Made by a program: the position numbers and the translations under genes
Shown: in pieces, positions 1 to 13,725 of the stretch
How positions within the stretch are numbered: the stretch's first letter is position 1
How the letters are laid out: every line of letters begins with the position of its first letter
The notes under the pieces: generated by a model
What the model was told of the DNA's origin: nothing
The model's input: the letters and a program-made list of their open reading frames with translations, nothing else
The model's database searches: none
Source: Anaeramoeba flamelloides
Lineage: Eukaryota; Metamonada; Anaeramoebidae
Assembly (NCBI GenBank): GCA_027625915.1
Contig: JANTQA010000032.1
Location: 8,680,001-8,744,000 of the forward strand
Direction of reading: 5' to 3'
DNA: 64,000 bases

Positions 1-2465
1 TCAAATAATAGACCAAGCAATCTGTATATTTAAAACTTCATATAAAATCAAATTTAAGTTAACCAGTATTAATGTTTATATCTTTCTTAATTTTTATAAA
101 ATAATAATAATAAATATATGTTTCCAAAATGGTAAAACAAGTTTAATAAAAGATTATATAACTACAGTCAGTTTCACTTTTAAGGCACAAACTTTCAACG
201 AAATTTAAGGTACAAAAAAAAATCTCAAATTAAAGCACAAAATTTTGGATTCTAGTAAAATAATTTGAAAAATTAAAAATTCCAAATTTTGTGCCTTAAT
301 TTGGGATTTTTTTGTGTCTTAAATTTCGTTGAAAGTTTGTGCCTTAAATTTGAAACTGACTGTAATTTTTTTAATATTTTACAAACAAGTATTTTTAATT
401 AATCAAATTTAAATATAATATTGACTAAATATATTCGTTCTTATATTTAATTGAATTTATCTTTATCTTTATTCGATCATTTGAAGCAAAAAAATTGTTT
501 TTAACGATATAGATTATAAATAGTCAAAAAAACCAATAAATAAATACAAAAACAAAATAAACAATTATTGATAAAAATATTTTGGTTCTTCATGAGAATT
601 TTCAAATTTGAATGAAACTCAATTATTAATAGTATTTTATGATATTTTTTGTGATGTTAAAAAAATTATAATTCTGTTTATTTTTAATGTTTAAAAGTAA
701 GTATCATTAAATCTGGTAATGGGTGGAATTTGTAGTGAATAAATTTGTAACTCCCTATTCCAATACCATATGTAATAAACAATTTGATTAAAAGTATTTA
801 AAAGTTCATTTATTTTTGAAAAAAAAATTGTAATTTACTTTGGTGATAAATCAACAAAAATGTTTTTACTTTTTTTTCATTTTCATATTTTTGAATAAGA
901 TTTCAACTTTACTTGGAAGAAAAACTTTTGTATGTCTAAATTCAATAAAACCTTGTAAATTGGTTGATAATAGAATAGCTTGAATAAAAAATTATTTGGA
1001 AAGATTGTGTAAAAGCAATCCAAAAATGAAAAGAATCAAAAAAATAAAAAACTTTTTTTTTACATTTCACATTTTTGTAAAAAATATGTGATGATAGTGA
1101 ATACAAGTTAAAGAAAATTTTTTAAAAAGTACCCAAAAAATTAAAACATCTGGTTTCAAATTTCAATTTTTATTTATAAATTCTTTTCTCTCAGGCACTC
1201 AGTCCCCAACCTTGGGGAAGTTTTTTTATTGTGTTTTTTCACTTGTACATCTCAAAAAGAATTTTCAATCTCAAGAAATTAAAAAAAAAAAAAACCATTT
1301 TTTATCATCTTTACCTTTGCATACTGTTAATTGAAAAATAGTAAGATCAAAATTTTCATAAAGTTTACCATAAAATAATCACATTTCAATAATTAAAATC
1401 AATCCACAAAGTCCGTATTCTAAAAGGTAAATTAATAATTTAACACTGATTAGTAGAGAATTAATATTTTGAAATGTTACTATGATTAACAAATCTTTTT
1501 TGGAAATCTAAATGAAAATTTTGTTACATTTATTTTGAAACAAATAGTATAAACTCTTTTTTCGATCCATTTCAATGATAAGAAAATTGAAAACAATAAA
1601 AAAAATAATTGCAAAAAATGGCTTTTCGGGAATTTCAAGTAAAAGTTCAAATTTAAGAACATTTTAAACTAATAAAAGCAAATATAAAAAATATGTAGAT
1701 CAGTCAGAAATCACTAGAGTTCAGAAAGTTGAAATGGAAATTCTAAAATATTACAATCAAATTTTATCATGATCTTTCAAAAATGTATAAAATTGTAAAA
1801 ATTGACAATTTCTCCTTTTTTTTTCGAAGAAATTTCAATTGTGTAAATATTATTGAGATTACAGAAGTTTGAACATATGTTTTTAAACATTATTTCACCT
1901 TTTTAATCCAAAAATTTAGTCCTTAAACATAATTATTTTTCCAAATCACAGTTCCTCCAAATTATTTCTCTTGTTTTTTTTGTGATGATAACACCCTTAA
2001 AAATCCTTTAGGAAACAACACACGTTCACAAAGTTGTTACACACTAATACTTAATTTCTCAATATTTCTTGCAAACAAAATATACTGGCAAAAAATTTCC
2101 AAGCATAATTACATTTGATAAAATATTTTATCAAACATTATTTGGGACGTTGAACAAATAGAATTTTTTATCAAACAAAAATTAGGACACACACTTACTA
2201 ACCAATACTACAGTTTTATTTAAAGATCTAATCTTGATACAACCTTTTCAGTCAAATATTCTTCATTTTTTAGGAAAAGTATTTTAATCTTGTTGGTTTG
2301 TTAAAAATCAAAGAAAAAAACATTTTTACTTTTAACAAAGCACTTTTGATCTTTATCTCAAAAACCAAAAACAAAACCACTTAATTCAAAAATCGTTGTA
2401 TTTTTTTTTTTCTTGTCGAACAATTATCAAAAAAACAAAAAAAAGCAAGCCGAATAATCAAAAAT
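1..2465. other. AT-rich intergenic region upstream of the ARM gene
   Basis: No exon was recognised here on either strand. It holds one palindromic MITE (165-362), many A and T runs, and a small C/G hairpin near 1203-1216 (CCCCAACCTTGGGG). The last 60 bases before the ATG at 2466 are rich in A and in CAAAAA-type words and probably include the 5' leader of the armadillo gene. No promoter motif could be fixed with confidence. Confidence 0.6.
165..362. mobile_element. Palindromic Tc1/mariner-type MITE, copy 1
   Basis: A 198-bp sequence that folds back on itself almost end to end. It begins CAGTCAGTTTCACTTTTAAG, ends with the complement CTGACTG, and is flanked on both sides by TA (163-164 and 363-364), the target duplication typical of Tc1/mariner transposition. 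It has no coding capacity. Three more copies of about the same length lie at 8950, 40137 and 42480. The family assignment rests on the TA duplication and CAGT-type ends; the autonomous partner is not in the window. Confidence 0.88.
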
Positions 2466-5400
2466 ATGGAACAAACAAATAAAAAAGAGAATCCACTTAA
2501 GTCTTTACTTGGATCTGAAAAACTACGATTGGTTGGGCTTGGAACAGCAAGTATTGGTGTTGGTTATTATTTTTGCAAGCAGCTTATTTCGATCAATCGT
2601 GAAGATAAAGAGTCTCAAATTTTAACAACCCTCACAAAAGGAAGCGAAAAGGCACAAGCTGAAGCCTTGGATGAAATCATTAAAAGTAACCAAAAAAACA
2701 GAGAATATTTCAATGAACAATTCAAAACCAAATTACTTCCTGTGTTAACCAAATTTTTAGCATCAACAAACTTTGAATTAGGATTTCTTTCTGCAAAAAT
2801 TATTTTGAATTTAGTCTCGAATCGTAGGTCATTTTTTCCTTCTTAAAAAAAACAATCTAATTATTTTTTTTTAAAAGAACCCAAATTACAAGGTATTAAT
2901 TTGTAACAAGGTGGAGAATTTTTTTTACAGAAAAAGAAAAACAAATAGAAACAAATCTGAGGTTTCAAGTTACCAAACTATTAGTCTGATAATATGTTCT
3001 TCTATAATACTAATATGAAACAACCAAACAAAATCAATTTAAAATTTCTTTTCCAGTCATTCGGAAAAAATCAAGTAAAACAGTTTTCTAAATACTGTTA
3101 ATTGGAAAACAAAAAGAAACAAAATTTTAATTCAGCTTTCCTCAAAAAAATCCTTCATATCTCAAAGAATTAAAAATAAATCACCAAAGTTCCCAATTCT
3201 AAAAGGAATTTAATAATCTCAAGTTTCTTTTCAGATACAAATGCTTTAACTTAATTATTCGATCTTTTTAAAACATTTGGAGAAAGATAAGGCAAAAATT
3301 TCCAAAAATAGAGAATAAAACCACTTAAAAGAAATGAAACAAACGGCTTGACTCACGCGTTTTAAAGCCCTTTTCCCTCACTTTTTTAAAAGGACAATCC
3401 TGTCTTCAGATATTAAATGTGAAAAAATTAACACCTGAGTTGATTTTCTTTTCTTTTCCAAATAGAGTTCCCAAGGAATAGATTGAAATTGAAATTGGTT
3501 TTTCTTTTAATCGAGATGATCCTTTTTTTATTTTTTTGTATTGCTATATTTTGGGTGAACTTGGAATTCTAAATGAGAAAGGAATATTACAGAATTCAAA
3601 AAAAGATAATTATCTGAAATTTTATCTTATTTAAGAGCTAAAGTAACAAAAAAGAATAAAAAAAAAAAAAATTGTGGGTGTGATTATCTCTCATTAAACA
3701 AGTCTAAATTTAATGTTTGATCTGAAAAGTACTTTATCTTTTCGAGATTACTTGAAAAGGTATTTTTCAAAATACGAAAAAAAGAAAATCAATTGAAATT
3801 TTAAATACCAGTATATCGTTGGACCTTTTATTTTATAAATAGAGTTTTCAAAGTAATAGATTGTAAATAGTAATCCCTCTTTATTTGTTAGATACTTTTT
3901 TATGTGTATATTTTTGTCTTAACTAACAATCCTAAATAAAAGGAACCTCAGGTTTCAGTATTTACAAAAGAAAGACCAGCTGAAAATTTTTTCTCATTTA
4001 AATTTCAAATAAATGTATCAAATTTATTTTATTTTGGGTAATTTTGAATACTTTTGATGAGATTTTTATGAATCGGAAATATTTTTGATTTTTGAAATGA
4101 AAATCATTTTTTCATCTTTTAGTTTTTTTTTCCATTTTATTTTTTGAATTACTTAACTTGTTTCTTTTGATCAACATTTTTTTCAAACAGTTGATATTAG
4201 GTTAAAGTTTGGTTCTTCAAAACAGAAGAACTCAAATAAAATTAGTTGGTTATTTCCTGTTTGAAAATAATTAAATTTCTCATCGTTTTCAACATTGTTA
4301 TTGTTCAAGAATATTTTGAGTTGGACTTTCACTTTTTAATTTTGTTTACAGAGCTTATTCTTTTTGAAAATCTTTAAAGTGCCAGACTCTCAAAAAAACG
4401 GGACAGATGAACATAACCCGAGAAACCCCCTACAATATAAAGACTCTCTATACACTGGCCGATTTTCAAAACAAGAGACAAACAATAAAGTCATTTTAAA
4501 GCACATCTTTAAGTAGATCAAAAAGTTATACCATCCATTTTTTCATTTATTTCCATTTATTTGAATTTTTTTTTATCTGTTATTTATACTCGTTACTTTT
4601 TGATGAAATAAAAAAAAAAAAAACAGAAAAAATGTAACTAATAAACCAAACATAACCAGAAACAAAAACCAAAAGAATGAATAGGCAAAATAAAAAAAAA
4701 TTTCGTCTTTTAGTTTTTGAAGGAGAAACCAAAAAATTGTTTTTCAGCTGATACGTGTACAAACCAAGCAACCAAACAAATTTGCAAATCAATTTGTAAA
4801 ACCAATTATCCAAATCCTGTCCATCAAACCAAATTTTTGAGAAACAAATTATTTGTTATTTCTAAAGAATTTTCCAAAATGAATATTCAAATTCCTATTT
4901 TCATTTAATTGGTCTAATTTTAGATTTGGTCAAAGAAAATATGATATTTTTTAAATTCTTTTTCAGGAAAAATATATAAACTTTGTTTCAGTCAAATGGT
5001 AATATCCAAAAAAAAACATTTTTTTCAAATATCAATTATTTTTTATAATTGACCATTGAAGAAAAAATAAATAAAAAAGTAGAATAATACACACCAAAAA
5101 ATATTTGATATTCAATATGGAATAAAACTTAATAAAGCGAATATATTTTCTTAAAAAATTGAAAAACTAAAATTCATTAAGTACCTCATTGAGAAAAACT
5201 AGAAATGTTCATTTTGATCTTTAGATTGAAAATCAAATAAAATTTTAATAGAAATCAATATGATTTTGCTACAATTATTTTCACTGTTTCAATAAAATTA
5301 GAATAACACATTTTTATCAAGTGACTATCAATCTTGAAATAAAAAAAAAAATTTGCAAATGAATTATGTATCAATCAAAAATAGAAAAAAAGAAAATTCA

Positions 5401-8379
5401 AAATTTCAAAATGATTACAATTTTGAAATTTTCCAAAATAAAATTTTTTTCTTCTAATATCGATTCAAATTCTTTATACACATGTAATTCACCCATTATA
5501 ACTGGTATTTTGAGTGGAAAATGGTTTATATTGAATTATTTTTTTTGCTTTTCAAATTATTTATTTTCCAACCAATTAAAAAAACCAAAAGAATTATGAA
5601 TTTTTTTTTTTCATTTTTCAAGCAATTTTTTCTTCTAATCTCTATGGTTTGGAATTTTTGAGGTTGTTTTTTGATTTTGAGAATTCAATCACTTCTCTTT
5701 AATCTTTGAAACAATATTCTTTGTTTTGGCTTTTTTTCGATAAAAATATTTGAAAAAAGAATTTTCAAAAACAAAATTTGTAAAAAATATTTCTTTCAAA
5801 TTAAACAAATTTCAAGGTTAATTGTTCTACTTTCTCGTCTTAGATGATTTTAATATTGAAATATGAAATTGCATTTAAAAACAAACTTTTTTTCTTTTTA
5901 TCAATTAATGTTCTCACTTTTCAAAATTAATTAATATTTTTTTTTATTCTTCAATTCTGTTTCTAATTTTTCAAACAATGAACAAAATAAAAATCAAAAA
6001 GGTGTTTATTGCTCTAAATTCATTGAATTATTTGGTATTAAATCATTATTATATGCAATTCAACAAAACATTCCAGGTATTAATAATTTTGATCTTGATT
6101 ATTTAATAATCGTTTTAAAAGTCTTAGCAAAGGTGATTAAAATAGGAAAAGGAAGAGCAGCAAAAAAATTGAGTAAAGCAAAGGGAATATCTTTATTAGT
6201 TACTTTACTCCATTTTGAAGAAGCGTCAACATGCATTCAAATATATACTTTAAAATGTTTAACTTGGGCAGCTGAATTTGTTCCAAGATTGCCAGTTTTA
6301 TTAAATAAATTTCACGTTTGGCCGATGCTATTGCGCACAGTTTCCTCAAAGAAAAAACAAATTAATTTAAAGGTCATTGAATATACCACTTCATTAATAA
6401 ACGACTGTTCAAAGCTTCAAAGCACATATCATAACCAATTACTCCAGGCAGGTGTGATTTCAATTTTATTTGATATTGTATTAGAAAAGAACAAAGCAGA
6501 TTTTCAATTGAAAGCTGATTTTGAGAAAAGTAAAAAGGAAAAGGAAATGAAAAAAAATGAAAAGGGAAAAGAAAAAGAAAAAGTGAAAGTAAACAAAAAC
6601 AAAAAGGAAGAGGGAGAGGAGCAGGGAAAGGGAAAAGAAATAATAAATAATCCAAGTTATCAAAACATCTTAGCAAATTCTTTAATTTCCTTGACCAGGT
6701 TTATGAAAGATTCATCAATTTGTAAATTCATCTGTTCAGAATATGATATTATGTTCAAAATAAGAGATCTATTTTTATCTTCCAATTGTTCACTTTTAAA
6801 TTTTGCTGGTATACGATTTATTAGGATTGCTTGTGAAAAATCATTAGCCAATAAAATAGCTGTCCGTGAAACAAGAATGATTCCTTCAATTGTCCGGTTA
6901 TTAAAGGGTGAGAAAATTGGGGAGGTCGCGATAGAAACCATTTGCACAATAAAGATACTTACTCAACAAGCTGAGAAAACAGAAAATATACAATTTTTTA
7001 TTCAATCTGGCTTATTAAAGGAAATTTTGAAAATATTAAATTATATAGAATCAGAACATAAAATTTTGTTAACTAAACAACAAATAAACCTGGAAAAAAA
7101 TATAGATAAAATTGATAATAAAAATATAAAATTAAAATCGAAAATACATCATCTTTCCTTTTTAAGATCCAAAGTTGTTGAAATTATTGGTAATTGTTCA
7201 TATTTGCATGAAACAGATAGAATGAAGATACTAAATGTTGGAATTATAGAAATATTATTAAATTTTTTTACAAATTATAATCAAGATATAAAATTTCAAG
7301 GAATACTTATGTGCACCTTAGCTAATTTGTTAAAATCTCGTAATTATTTTATATTTTTTTTAAATATTCTTTTATTTATTTATTATTATTATTATTATTA
7401 TTTATATATGGGTGAAATGTATGTATATTTTTATATTTTCAAAGCAAAAACAATAATTAAAAAAAAAAAAAAAAAAAAACACGTTGGTTTATTTTAAGTT
7501 TTCATTAAATCTTTGATTTAAAAAAATAAATTTGAATTCTAGAAACCTTAGTAATTCTACGATGCTTCACAATAATCTCTTGTTGATGAATAATCTACAA
7601 TTTGATTATATTATCGATATTATATGAATAAAGAATTTTTTTTTTTTTTTAATACTTATTTTCTCCCCTTTCCATATTGTTTTGTTATTTTATTTCATTC
7701 TCTTAATAAATTCAAAATAATAATAATAATAATAATAATGAATTCACCAACAAGAATTAATCAATATTAAATTTCTTAATTTCCAAATCTTTATTATATT
7801 TTTTTTTATTCTATTTTACTAAATTAAATGTAGCTTCAATTCGAAAATTGGTATTTAAAAAACAAATTTTCCCAATTATTGTTCATTATTTAAATTCAGA
7901 TAATTTTAGAATATATACTGGTGCAATTTTTTCGATACAAAACATAGTTTTACTTGGTGCTCAACTTGAAAAAAATTTAGTATGAATTATATATTTATTA
8001 TTTAGTGATTTGATTTTGTTTATGTTTTTTGAAATAAACACAAATCTAATTACTCTTATATTATTTATTTTAATATCTTTTATAAATAAAATAGTGGATT
8101 GCAATGATCGATTCTCTTGTTAAACTTGACCTTGTACCTATTTTGATGAAAATTTCATCTGAATCTACTCAAGAAAAGCAAAATCAAATCGTTAACATTT
8201 TACAAAGAATATCAGTTCATCGTATAATTTTTTTTTTTTTTTTGTATTTGTATTTTTTTCTAATTTTAAATCTTATTTAAATTTCTCAATTATTTAATAT
8301 TTATATTAATATTTATTTTTATTTATTTATTTTTATTTTTACTATAGCAATTGCAAGAAAACAAATTGGAGTCAACTAA
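2466..8379 (+). CDS. Armadillo-repeat protein with N-terminal membrane anchor, six exons
   Basis: Predicted exons are 2466-2823, 6002-7339, 7543-7581, 7834-7979, 8095-8221 and 8348-8379, about 680 residues ending in TAA. Every junction is GT-AG and phases agree (1, 1, 1, 0, 1). The 39-base third exon is the least certain. Residues 21-40 form a hydrophobic, Gly-rich segment (RLVGLGTASIGVGYYF), a probable membrane anchor. The rest is alpha-helical with repeated leucine-rich armadillo/HEAT-like units, for example LANLLKS and SIQNIVLLGAQL. A Lys/Glu-rich low-complexity insert sits near residues 282-335. The first intron is 3.2 kb and carries a TIR element and a GC-richer island. An anchor plus ARM repeats recalls ARMC10-type proteins, but orthology is not established; ARM proteins usually act as protein-binding scaffolds. 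The GTG/ATG-like codons inside exon 2 are not real starts. Confidence 0.8.
4378..4510 (+). other. GC-richer island in intron 1 of the ARM gene, coding-like
   Basis: About 130 bases with clearly less A+T than the surrounding intron. One plus-strand frame reads through DEHNPRNPLQYKDSLYTG before a stop near 4515, and a pyrimidine-rich AG (4350) precedes it. It could be an alternative exon, an eroded transposon fragment or an intronic RNA. No relative elsewhere in the window was seen, and no donor site giving a compatible phase was found. Confidence 0.3.
4977..5528 (+). mobile_element. TIR element of the CAGTCAAAGGG family, copy 1 (no nested hairpin)
   Basis: Starts TAAACTTTGTTTCAGTCAAA and ends in an eroded complement of that sequence (GTGGAAAATGGTTTA). 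The interior aligns by eye over its whole length with 31078-31775 and, for most of it, with 51837-52385. Unlike those copies it lacks the ~160-bp hairpin at the expected point near 5220, so it represents the empty state of that nested insertion. It is non-coding and lies in intron 1 of the ARM gene. Confidence 0.65.
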
Positions 8380-8949
8380 TGTTTTTTTTTGAAAACAAAA
8401 ATAATAAAAAATATTGCATTCAGAGAGATTAATAATTATCAAATTTTAAAAATTATATTGTTTTTTTTTTTCAAAAAAAAAACTTTTTATCCAAAATAAA
8501 TTATTTAATTTTAGAAAAATCAATTTTTAGTTTAACTTTTTAAATAATTAGAATATTAATTTTTACAATTTTTTGTTATTATTTATTTGAAAAATTAAGT
8601 TTGTTTATTGTTTACAAATAAAGTAACCTTTGTAGAACATTTCAATTCTTTAAGGAGTCGGTCTCATTTATTTGATTTTTTGTTAAAGCGTATTTTGAGT
8701 TAAAAAATATAAAACCGTGAATCTCGATCTAGAGTATTAATCTGGTTTTATGAAAAACTATCGAATTTAAAAAAAAATAAAATCCATCTTATATAATATT
8801 TGAAAAAAATAATTTACGTGATTATTTTCATATTACAACAGGACAAATTATTAAAAAACGTTATTTGTTATTTATTTTTCTTTTTAATATTTGGAGTTCG
8901 AAAAAATTATAATATAATACACAACGAGAAAAGAATTTTTTTTTTCATA

Positions 8950-9145
8950 CAGTCAGTTCCACTTTTAATGTACAAACTTTCAAGGAAATTTGAGGAACAA
9001 GAAAAATCCCAAATTAAGACACAAAATTCAGATTCTAATGAAATAATTTATGTCAAAAAAAAATCCAAATTTTGGGCTTTCATTTGCAATTTTTATGTGC
9101 CTTAAAAATCCTTGAAAGTTAGTGTCTTAAAAGTGGAACTGAATG
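8950..9145. mobile_element. Palindromic Tc1/mariner-type MITE, copy 2
   Basis: A 196-bp palindrome from CAGTCAGTTCCACTTTTAAT to the complementary CTGAATG, flanked by TA at 8948-8949 and 9146-9147. It differs from copy 1 at scattered positions, including one in the terminal heptamer, so it is not a recent duplicate. It inserted about 570 bp downstream of the armadillo gene stop codon. Confidence 0.87.
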
Positions 9146-10309
9146 TATATCTCATTCTTTTTTTCTTTTTTAATAAAAAAGAAAATTTCTGGGATTGATT
9201 TTATTTCTTTCATACCTCAAAAGTTTTTACATGGATTATTAACCTTTACACCATCAACTGTATTTAAATATTTGAAATTCTATTATGAATAGAAGCTATT
9301 TTTTTTTTTTTTTTTTTTTTTTTTTGGTTCAAATTTTTTTTCATAAATCATAAATACTCTTTTTGAAAATAGAAAAATATATTTTATTAATTAGTATGTT
9401 TTTAACCAATAAATCTTTAGAATAATTTCAAAATTGTTATAGATATAAGATGATTTTCTTTGTAAACAAAAAAGTACTTTTTTCAAAAAAATATATAAAT
9501 CTAAAAAAAATGGAATTAAGTAATAAAATGTTTTAATTCAAATTCAATTTTTAGTATTCGAATATTATTTAAATTGTTCTATATTCGTTAATTGTAATAA
9601 ACAGCCTTTTTTTTATAAATAAAAAATTATATTAACCAAAAATATTTATTATATTTTTTTTTTTTCAATTTTAAAAAATGGGGATATTATTTTTTAAAAA
9701 CTATTAATAAATAAAAAAACAACAAAATAGATCTATTTTTAATTGATAAAATGTAATGAAACTTAAATCGGATTTAAATTTATTTATTTTTTCACACTTA
9801 TATTAATTTTATTTATTCATATTAAAAATAAAATATTAATAATAAAAAAGACAAACACAAGCAAGTTTTTTTAAAAAAGAAAGTATGGTATGACGAATCT
9901 AAATTAATAAATTGAAATAAATTATTAAGAATTGAATTCATGATTAATACAAATTTTAAGTTAATTTTTTTAGATTAAATTGGATTTACAATAAATTAAT
10001 ATTTCAAAAAATAGCCAATAGGGTAGAAAGTTGTAAATATAATTTTGACTCAATCATTTTATGCACCAAAATATAACTTTAATAAAAAGATTATTTTTAG
10101 TTTTTAACTGATTTTTAATTGTCTTTTTTTAAAAAATTATTTTATTCAATTAATTATTGTCAGGACCATTCTTTAAAATCTTGATTTCAATTTTTCTTTA
10201 TAATTTAACAAAAATAATTCGTGTTTATTATAGAGATATTTGTAAAGAATTGTAAATAATGATAATATCAGATGTTTATAATTAAAATTGTTATTCAATA
10301 TATTTAAGC

Positions 10310-10897
10310 TATTATAAAAAAAGAGAGGCAAATTTATTTTTCATTTTCCGTATTAAACGTGAATCTTGTGTAAACTATTTGATTATATATAATATAATTA
10401 TAATTCATTTATTGATTCTAAATATTAATCAGTTAATCTGTTCTTAAGTATTACATAAATAAAATATATTAAAGTAACATTCTCTAGGTTTTATATGATA
10501 TTTTTTAGGTGTGATCGATTAGTGGTTATTATTATTTTTTTAATCAAAAAATGATTTTCTGGTGAGATGCTTAATCTTAAAAAGTCTTCAAAAGAATAGA
10601 AAACATCAAACTGTATTGTCTTATTTAAAAAATCATATTTAATCTCGACATATTTTCTGTTTTTTATAGAAATTAACCCTATATTGTTTTTCACAAGAAT
10701 AAAAAGCTTTTTGTTATTCATTTTTTTGAAATAGTTAAACTAAAATATTTAGAAATATATACCATAATCATTATTTCAATCGGTTTATAATTTATGTTTA
10801 ACTCAACTTTGTATTACCAATTAACGAATAGTACAACTAACAAAGAGAATTTCTTATGAAATGTAAAAAATAATACCCCACTTTTTTGGAAGTACCT

Positions 10898-10899
<2 letters not shown>
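10310..10899 (-). repeat. Dispersed repeat with a small ORF (10491-10721), copy 1
   Basis: About 590 bp that aligns by eye with 45135-45743 in the same orientation. A minus-strand ORF of 76 codons (10491-10721) begins MNNKKLFILVKNNIGL and includes SFEDFLRLSISPENHF. The corresponding stretch in the other copy is interrupted. The match is best over 10519-10899, ending at AGTACCTTA against AATACCTTA. The shared ORF region suggests an eroded mobile gene rather than host coding sequence. I do not recognise the protein. Confidence 0.5.
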
Positions 10900-10937
<38 letters not shown>

Positions 10938-10938
10938 T
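10898..10938. repeat. AT dinucleotide microsatellite
   Basis: About 40 bases of alternating A and T with one interruption (ACAT). It sits exactly between the end of the 10310-10899 repeat and the start of the inverted-repeat candidate at 10936. Confidence 0.9.
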
Positions 10939-12185
10939 TAGAGTTTTTGATGTTACATATGCTTAATTCACGATAAAGTTACAAAAATCACCATCATTCT
11001 TATCAAATCGCTATATTTTATAAACTCGCGATATTCAATATTATCAGGATATTTTAGATAATTGTGAGATTCTATAACAACGTGAAATTATTAAAACTTG
11101 TGATAAATGTTAAAATATCGTGATTAAAAAGTAATCGTTATACAACAGTTGATTAAGTTTTGGGCTCATTCAACAATATTTTTATAAAATAATATTTTAT
11201 TTGATCAAAAAAAATTTTATGTGAAAAAAAACTATTTTTTAAAAACACAACAAAAAAGATACTAGATTCAATCAAGGCTCAGATCAAAGAATGTTTTCGT
11301 ATTTTATTTTCATTTGGTTTTGTATATAAACCTATACATCCTTTTAGATCAACCAATAATAACTAAAGATAAATAAATATTTTTTCAGTTTATGGGGTTG
11401 TTGTAAATTGAGTTGAATAACAACGCTTCTTATAGTACCAACCCTTCACCCAGTCTCTTTAAAGAATGTATTTTATGGATTAAAAAGTTTTACTTTTATT
11501 CAAGTATAAATGGGGATTGAATATCTTTTTAAAAAGTTTTCTCAACAACCTAACGATATTATCACCAATTGTTATGATTTTTTTTATAATTGTTGTCTTT
11601 TTTCTTATTCTTCTTCTTTTGTGAATCTTTGTATTCGACAAAAAACACAACTAGAGCTTTGAGGATTTTGTTTGATCGATCACTAATAAGGAGGTAAATA
11701 ACTCTATCTTCTTAAATATGTTATTTAACTTATTAGGGTTTTAACTCCCACTTTAAAAACAACATATCTATTTTATATTCAAGTATATTGTTGAAATGGT
11801 TGATTATTTATTTGATCATAAAATTTGTTTGCGATTTTATATTTTGTTAAAAAAAAATGAAAAGAAAAAATATTTCTTCAACTACATATAAAAATATTCT
11901 GTTTATAAAAGTTTTCTGTCTTTCAAAACTTTCAAAAACTTTAAGACTATCCACAACCCTTATAAACATTTTCTAACATTTTTAAAGGGGAAAAGTGCTG
12001 TAAAAGTCAAGAATTTTTTGTAAAGTAATATCAAAAAAAATACTTTTTCATTTTATCGCAATAATGTTGAATAGCGCTATTTTATGATTTTTTGTGATAA
12101 AGTAGGACTAATCACGATTTTTTTAATATTATTTTGATTTTATTGTTAATATCATGATAATATATTATCATCAATACCTCTAATA
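10936..12185. mobile_element. Candidate non-autonomous DNA transposon with subterminal repeats
   Basis: The left end reads TATTAGAGTTTTTGATG; the right end, read on the minus strand, is TATTAGAGGTATTGATG. The outer 250 bp at each end carry repeated words of the type ATCRYGAT, TCGCGAT and TTGTGAT in both orientations, for example near 10973, 11023, 11116, 12058 and 12115. Such clusters are usual binding sites in hAT- and MULE-type ends. The ~750-bp interior has no ORF. No clear target duplication was seen, so the boundaries and class are inferred. Confidence 0.45.
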
Positions 12186-12613
12186 ACGATTTTGAAATCA
12201 TATATATTACGTAACAATATCAAAGGAAAAAAATTAATAAAAAATAAAAAAAAAAAAGCTTTTAAATTATTTACAAAGTAACCAAAAGAATGAAAATTTA
12301 AATATTAAGGAAAAAATATTTTTCAAATAGTTTTAATAAAAACAAAAAAAAAATATAAATATTTTATTTTTAAAAAACATAGGGTTTCACAAAACAATTT
12401 TTTTAAAAAAAAAAATGGTTGTAAGATTCATACAAAAAAACAGAATAATAATAAATATTTTTTTGGAAGAGAAAATAGAAACTAAAAACAAAACAAACAA
12501 AAAAAAAACAAGAAGCGAAAGAGAAAGAGAAATACGATGAATAGAAGAAAAAAACAAAAAGATATTTATATTAATAAGTAAACTTTAAAAACAAAATTTA
12601 AAAATGATTTAAT

Positions 12614-13643
12614 TTATTTAAAAAAATTTTTATATTTTTTTAAATTTAATTTCGTAATGTTATCGCCTACAAACAAATTTTGCATATATTTTTCAAAAGA
12701 CAAATTTTTCGAAAATTTCTTTTCAATTTTATTTAAAAGTTTTTTCCTTTTAGAAAAGCAATGTTTGGTTTCAAAAAAGTTCTCAAATTTGGAATAATAA
12801 TTCATTAAAATGGCTTGTCTAATTAAAAAGGAAAGAGAACTTTTGTCGAGTATCATTCCGTCTATTATTGGAAATATGACTTGGAAGCCATTTTTCGAAA
12901 TTGAAGTGATCCTATATAGCCCGTTGTCTAAGGGATAAATCCCGAAGCATATATACTCGTGCCGCTTTTGTAAATTAATTTCGACCTGCTTTAATAAATT
13001 TTTGATATCGAATTGCTGGCCGTGTTGAGACCAAAAGATGATTATCGAAGAATTATTTATTATTTTTTGCTTGTGTAATTGGTCAGAAAATTTCGGAGTA
13101 TTCCTGATCCTGGTGATTACCTGGTATAGGATTTCAACATTATAATTAGAAAAATATGGCAACTTTTCGGGTAAGCCTAAATGCTTTAATTTCTTTTTTT
13201 TATCATTATAAAACTCATTGTTTTGTTGCTGTTGCAAAAAAAATTTTGTACTGATCTCCCATCCTAAGCCCGAAACAAATTCTTTAAATTCCGTTGATTC
13301 TTCGTTATTTGTTAATATCTGGTTTATTGAATTATAATTTTTTGGAATAAATAAAATTGGCACAGATAATAACTCTCTCATTTCCAATTGATCTAATTTT
13401 TTTAATTCTAAATTCAATTGCTCCATTTTTTCTATTGGTTTTAATAAATGTTGTTTACTTATTGGGATAAAGCCAAATTGACTTAATAATGATCTAGAAT
13501 AATGGAAAAAATGTATTTTTTTTTTATATTTGATATTATTCAAAAAACTAGTATCATTCTTATCGTTCTTATTCTTATCATTCTTATTCTTATCATTCTT
13601 ATTAATAATAATAATATCATCATTGTCATCATCATCATCATCA

Positions 13644-13725
<82 letters not shown>

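Larger units (their letters stand above)
8380..12613. other. Convergent intergenic region between the ARM and RalGAP genes
   Basis: Lies between two gene 3' ends. It contains a MITE (8950-9145), a repeat with a minus-strand ORF (about 10310-10899), an AT microsatellite (10898-10938) and a candidate 1.25-kb inverted-repeat element (10936-12185). Otherwise it is A/T-rich with long homopolymers, such as the T run at 9300-9325. No host exon was recognised. Confidence 0.55.

Noticed and set aside
6374-6947. Three minus-strand ORFs, one Phe/Leu-rich
   Set aside because: They mirror the Lys/Glu-rich insert and neighbouring coding sequence of the plus-strand armadillo exon 6002-7339.
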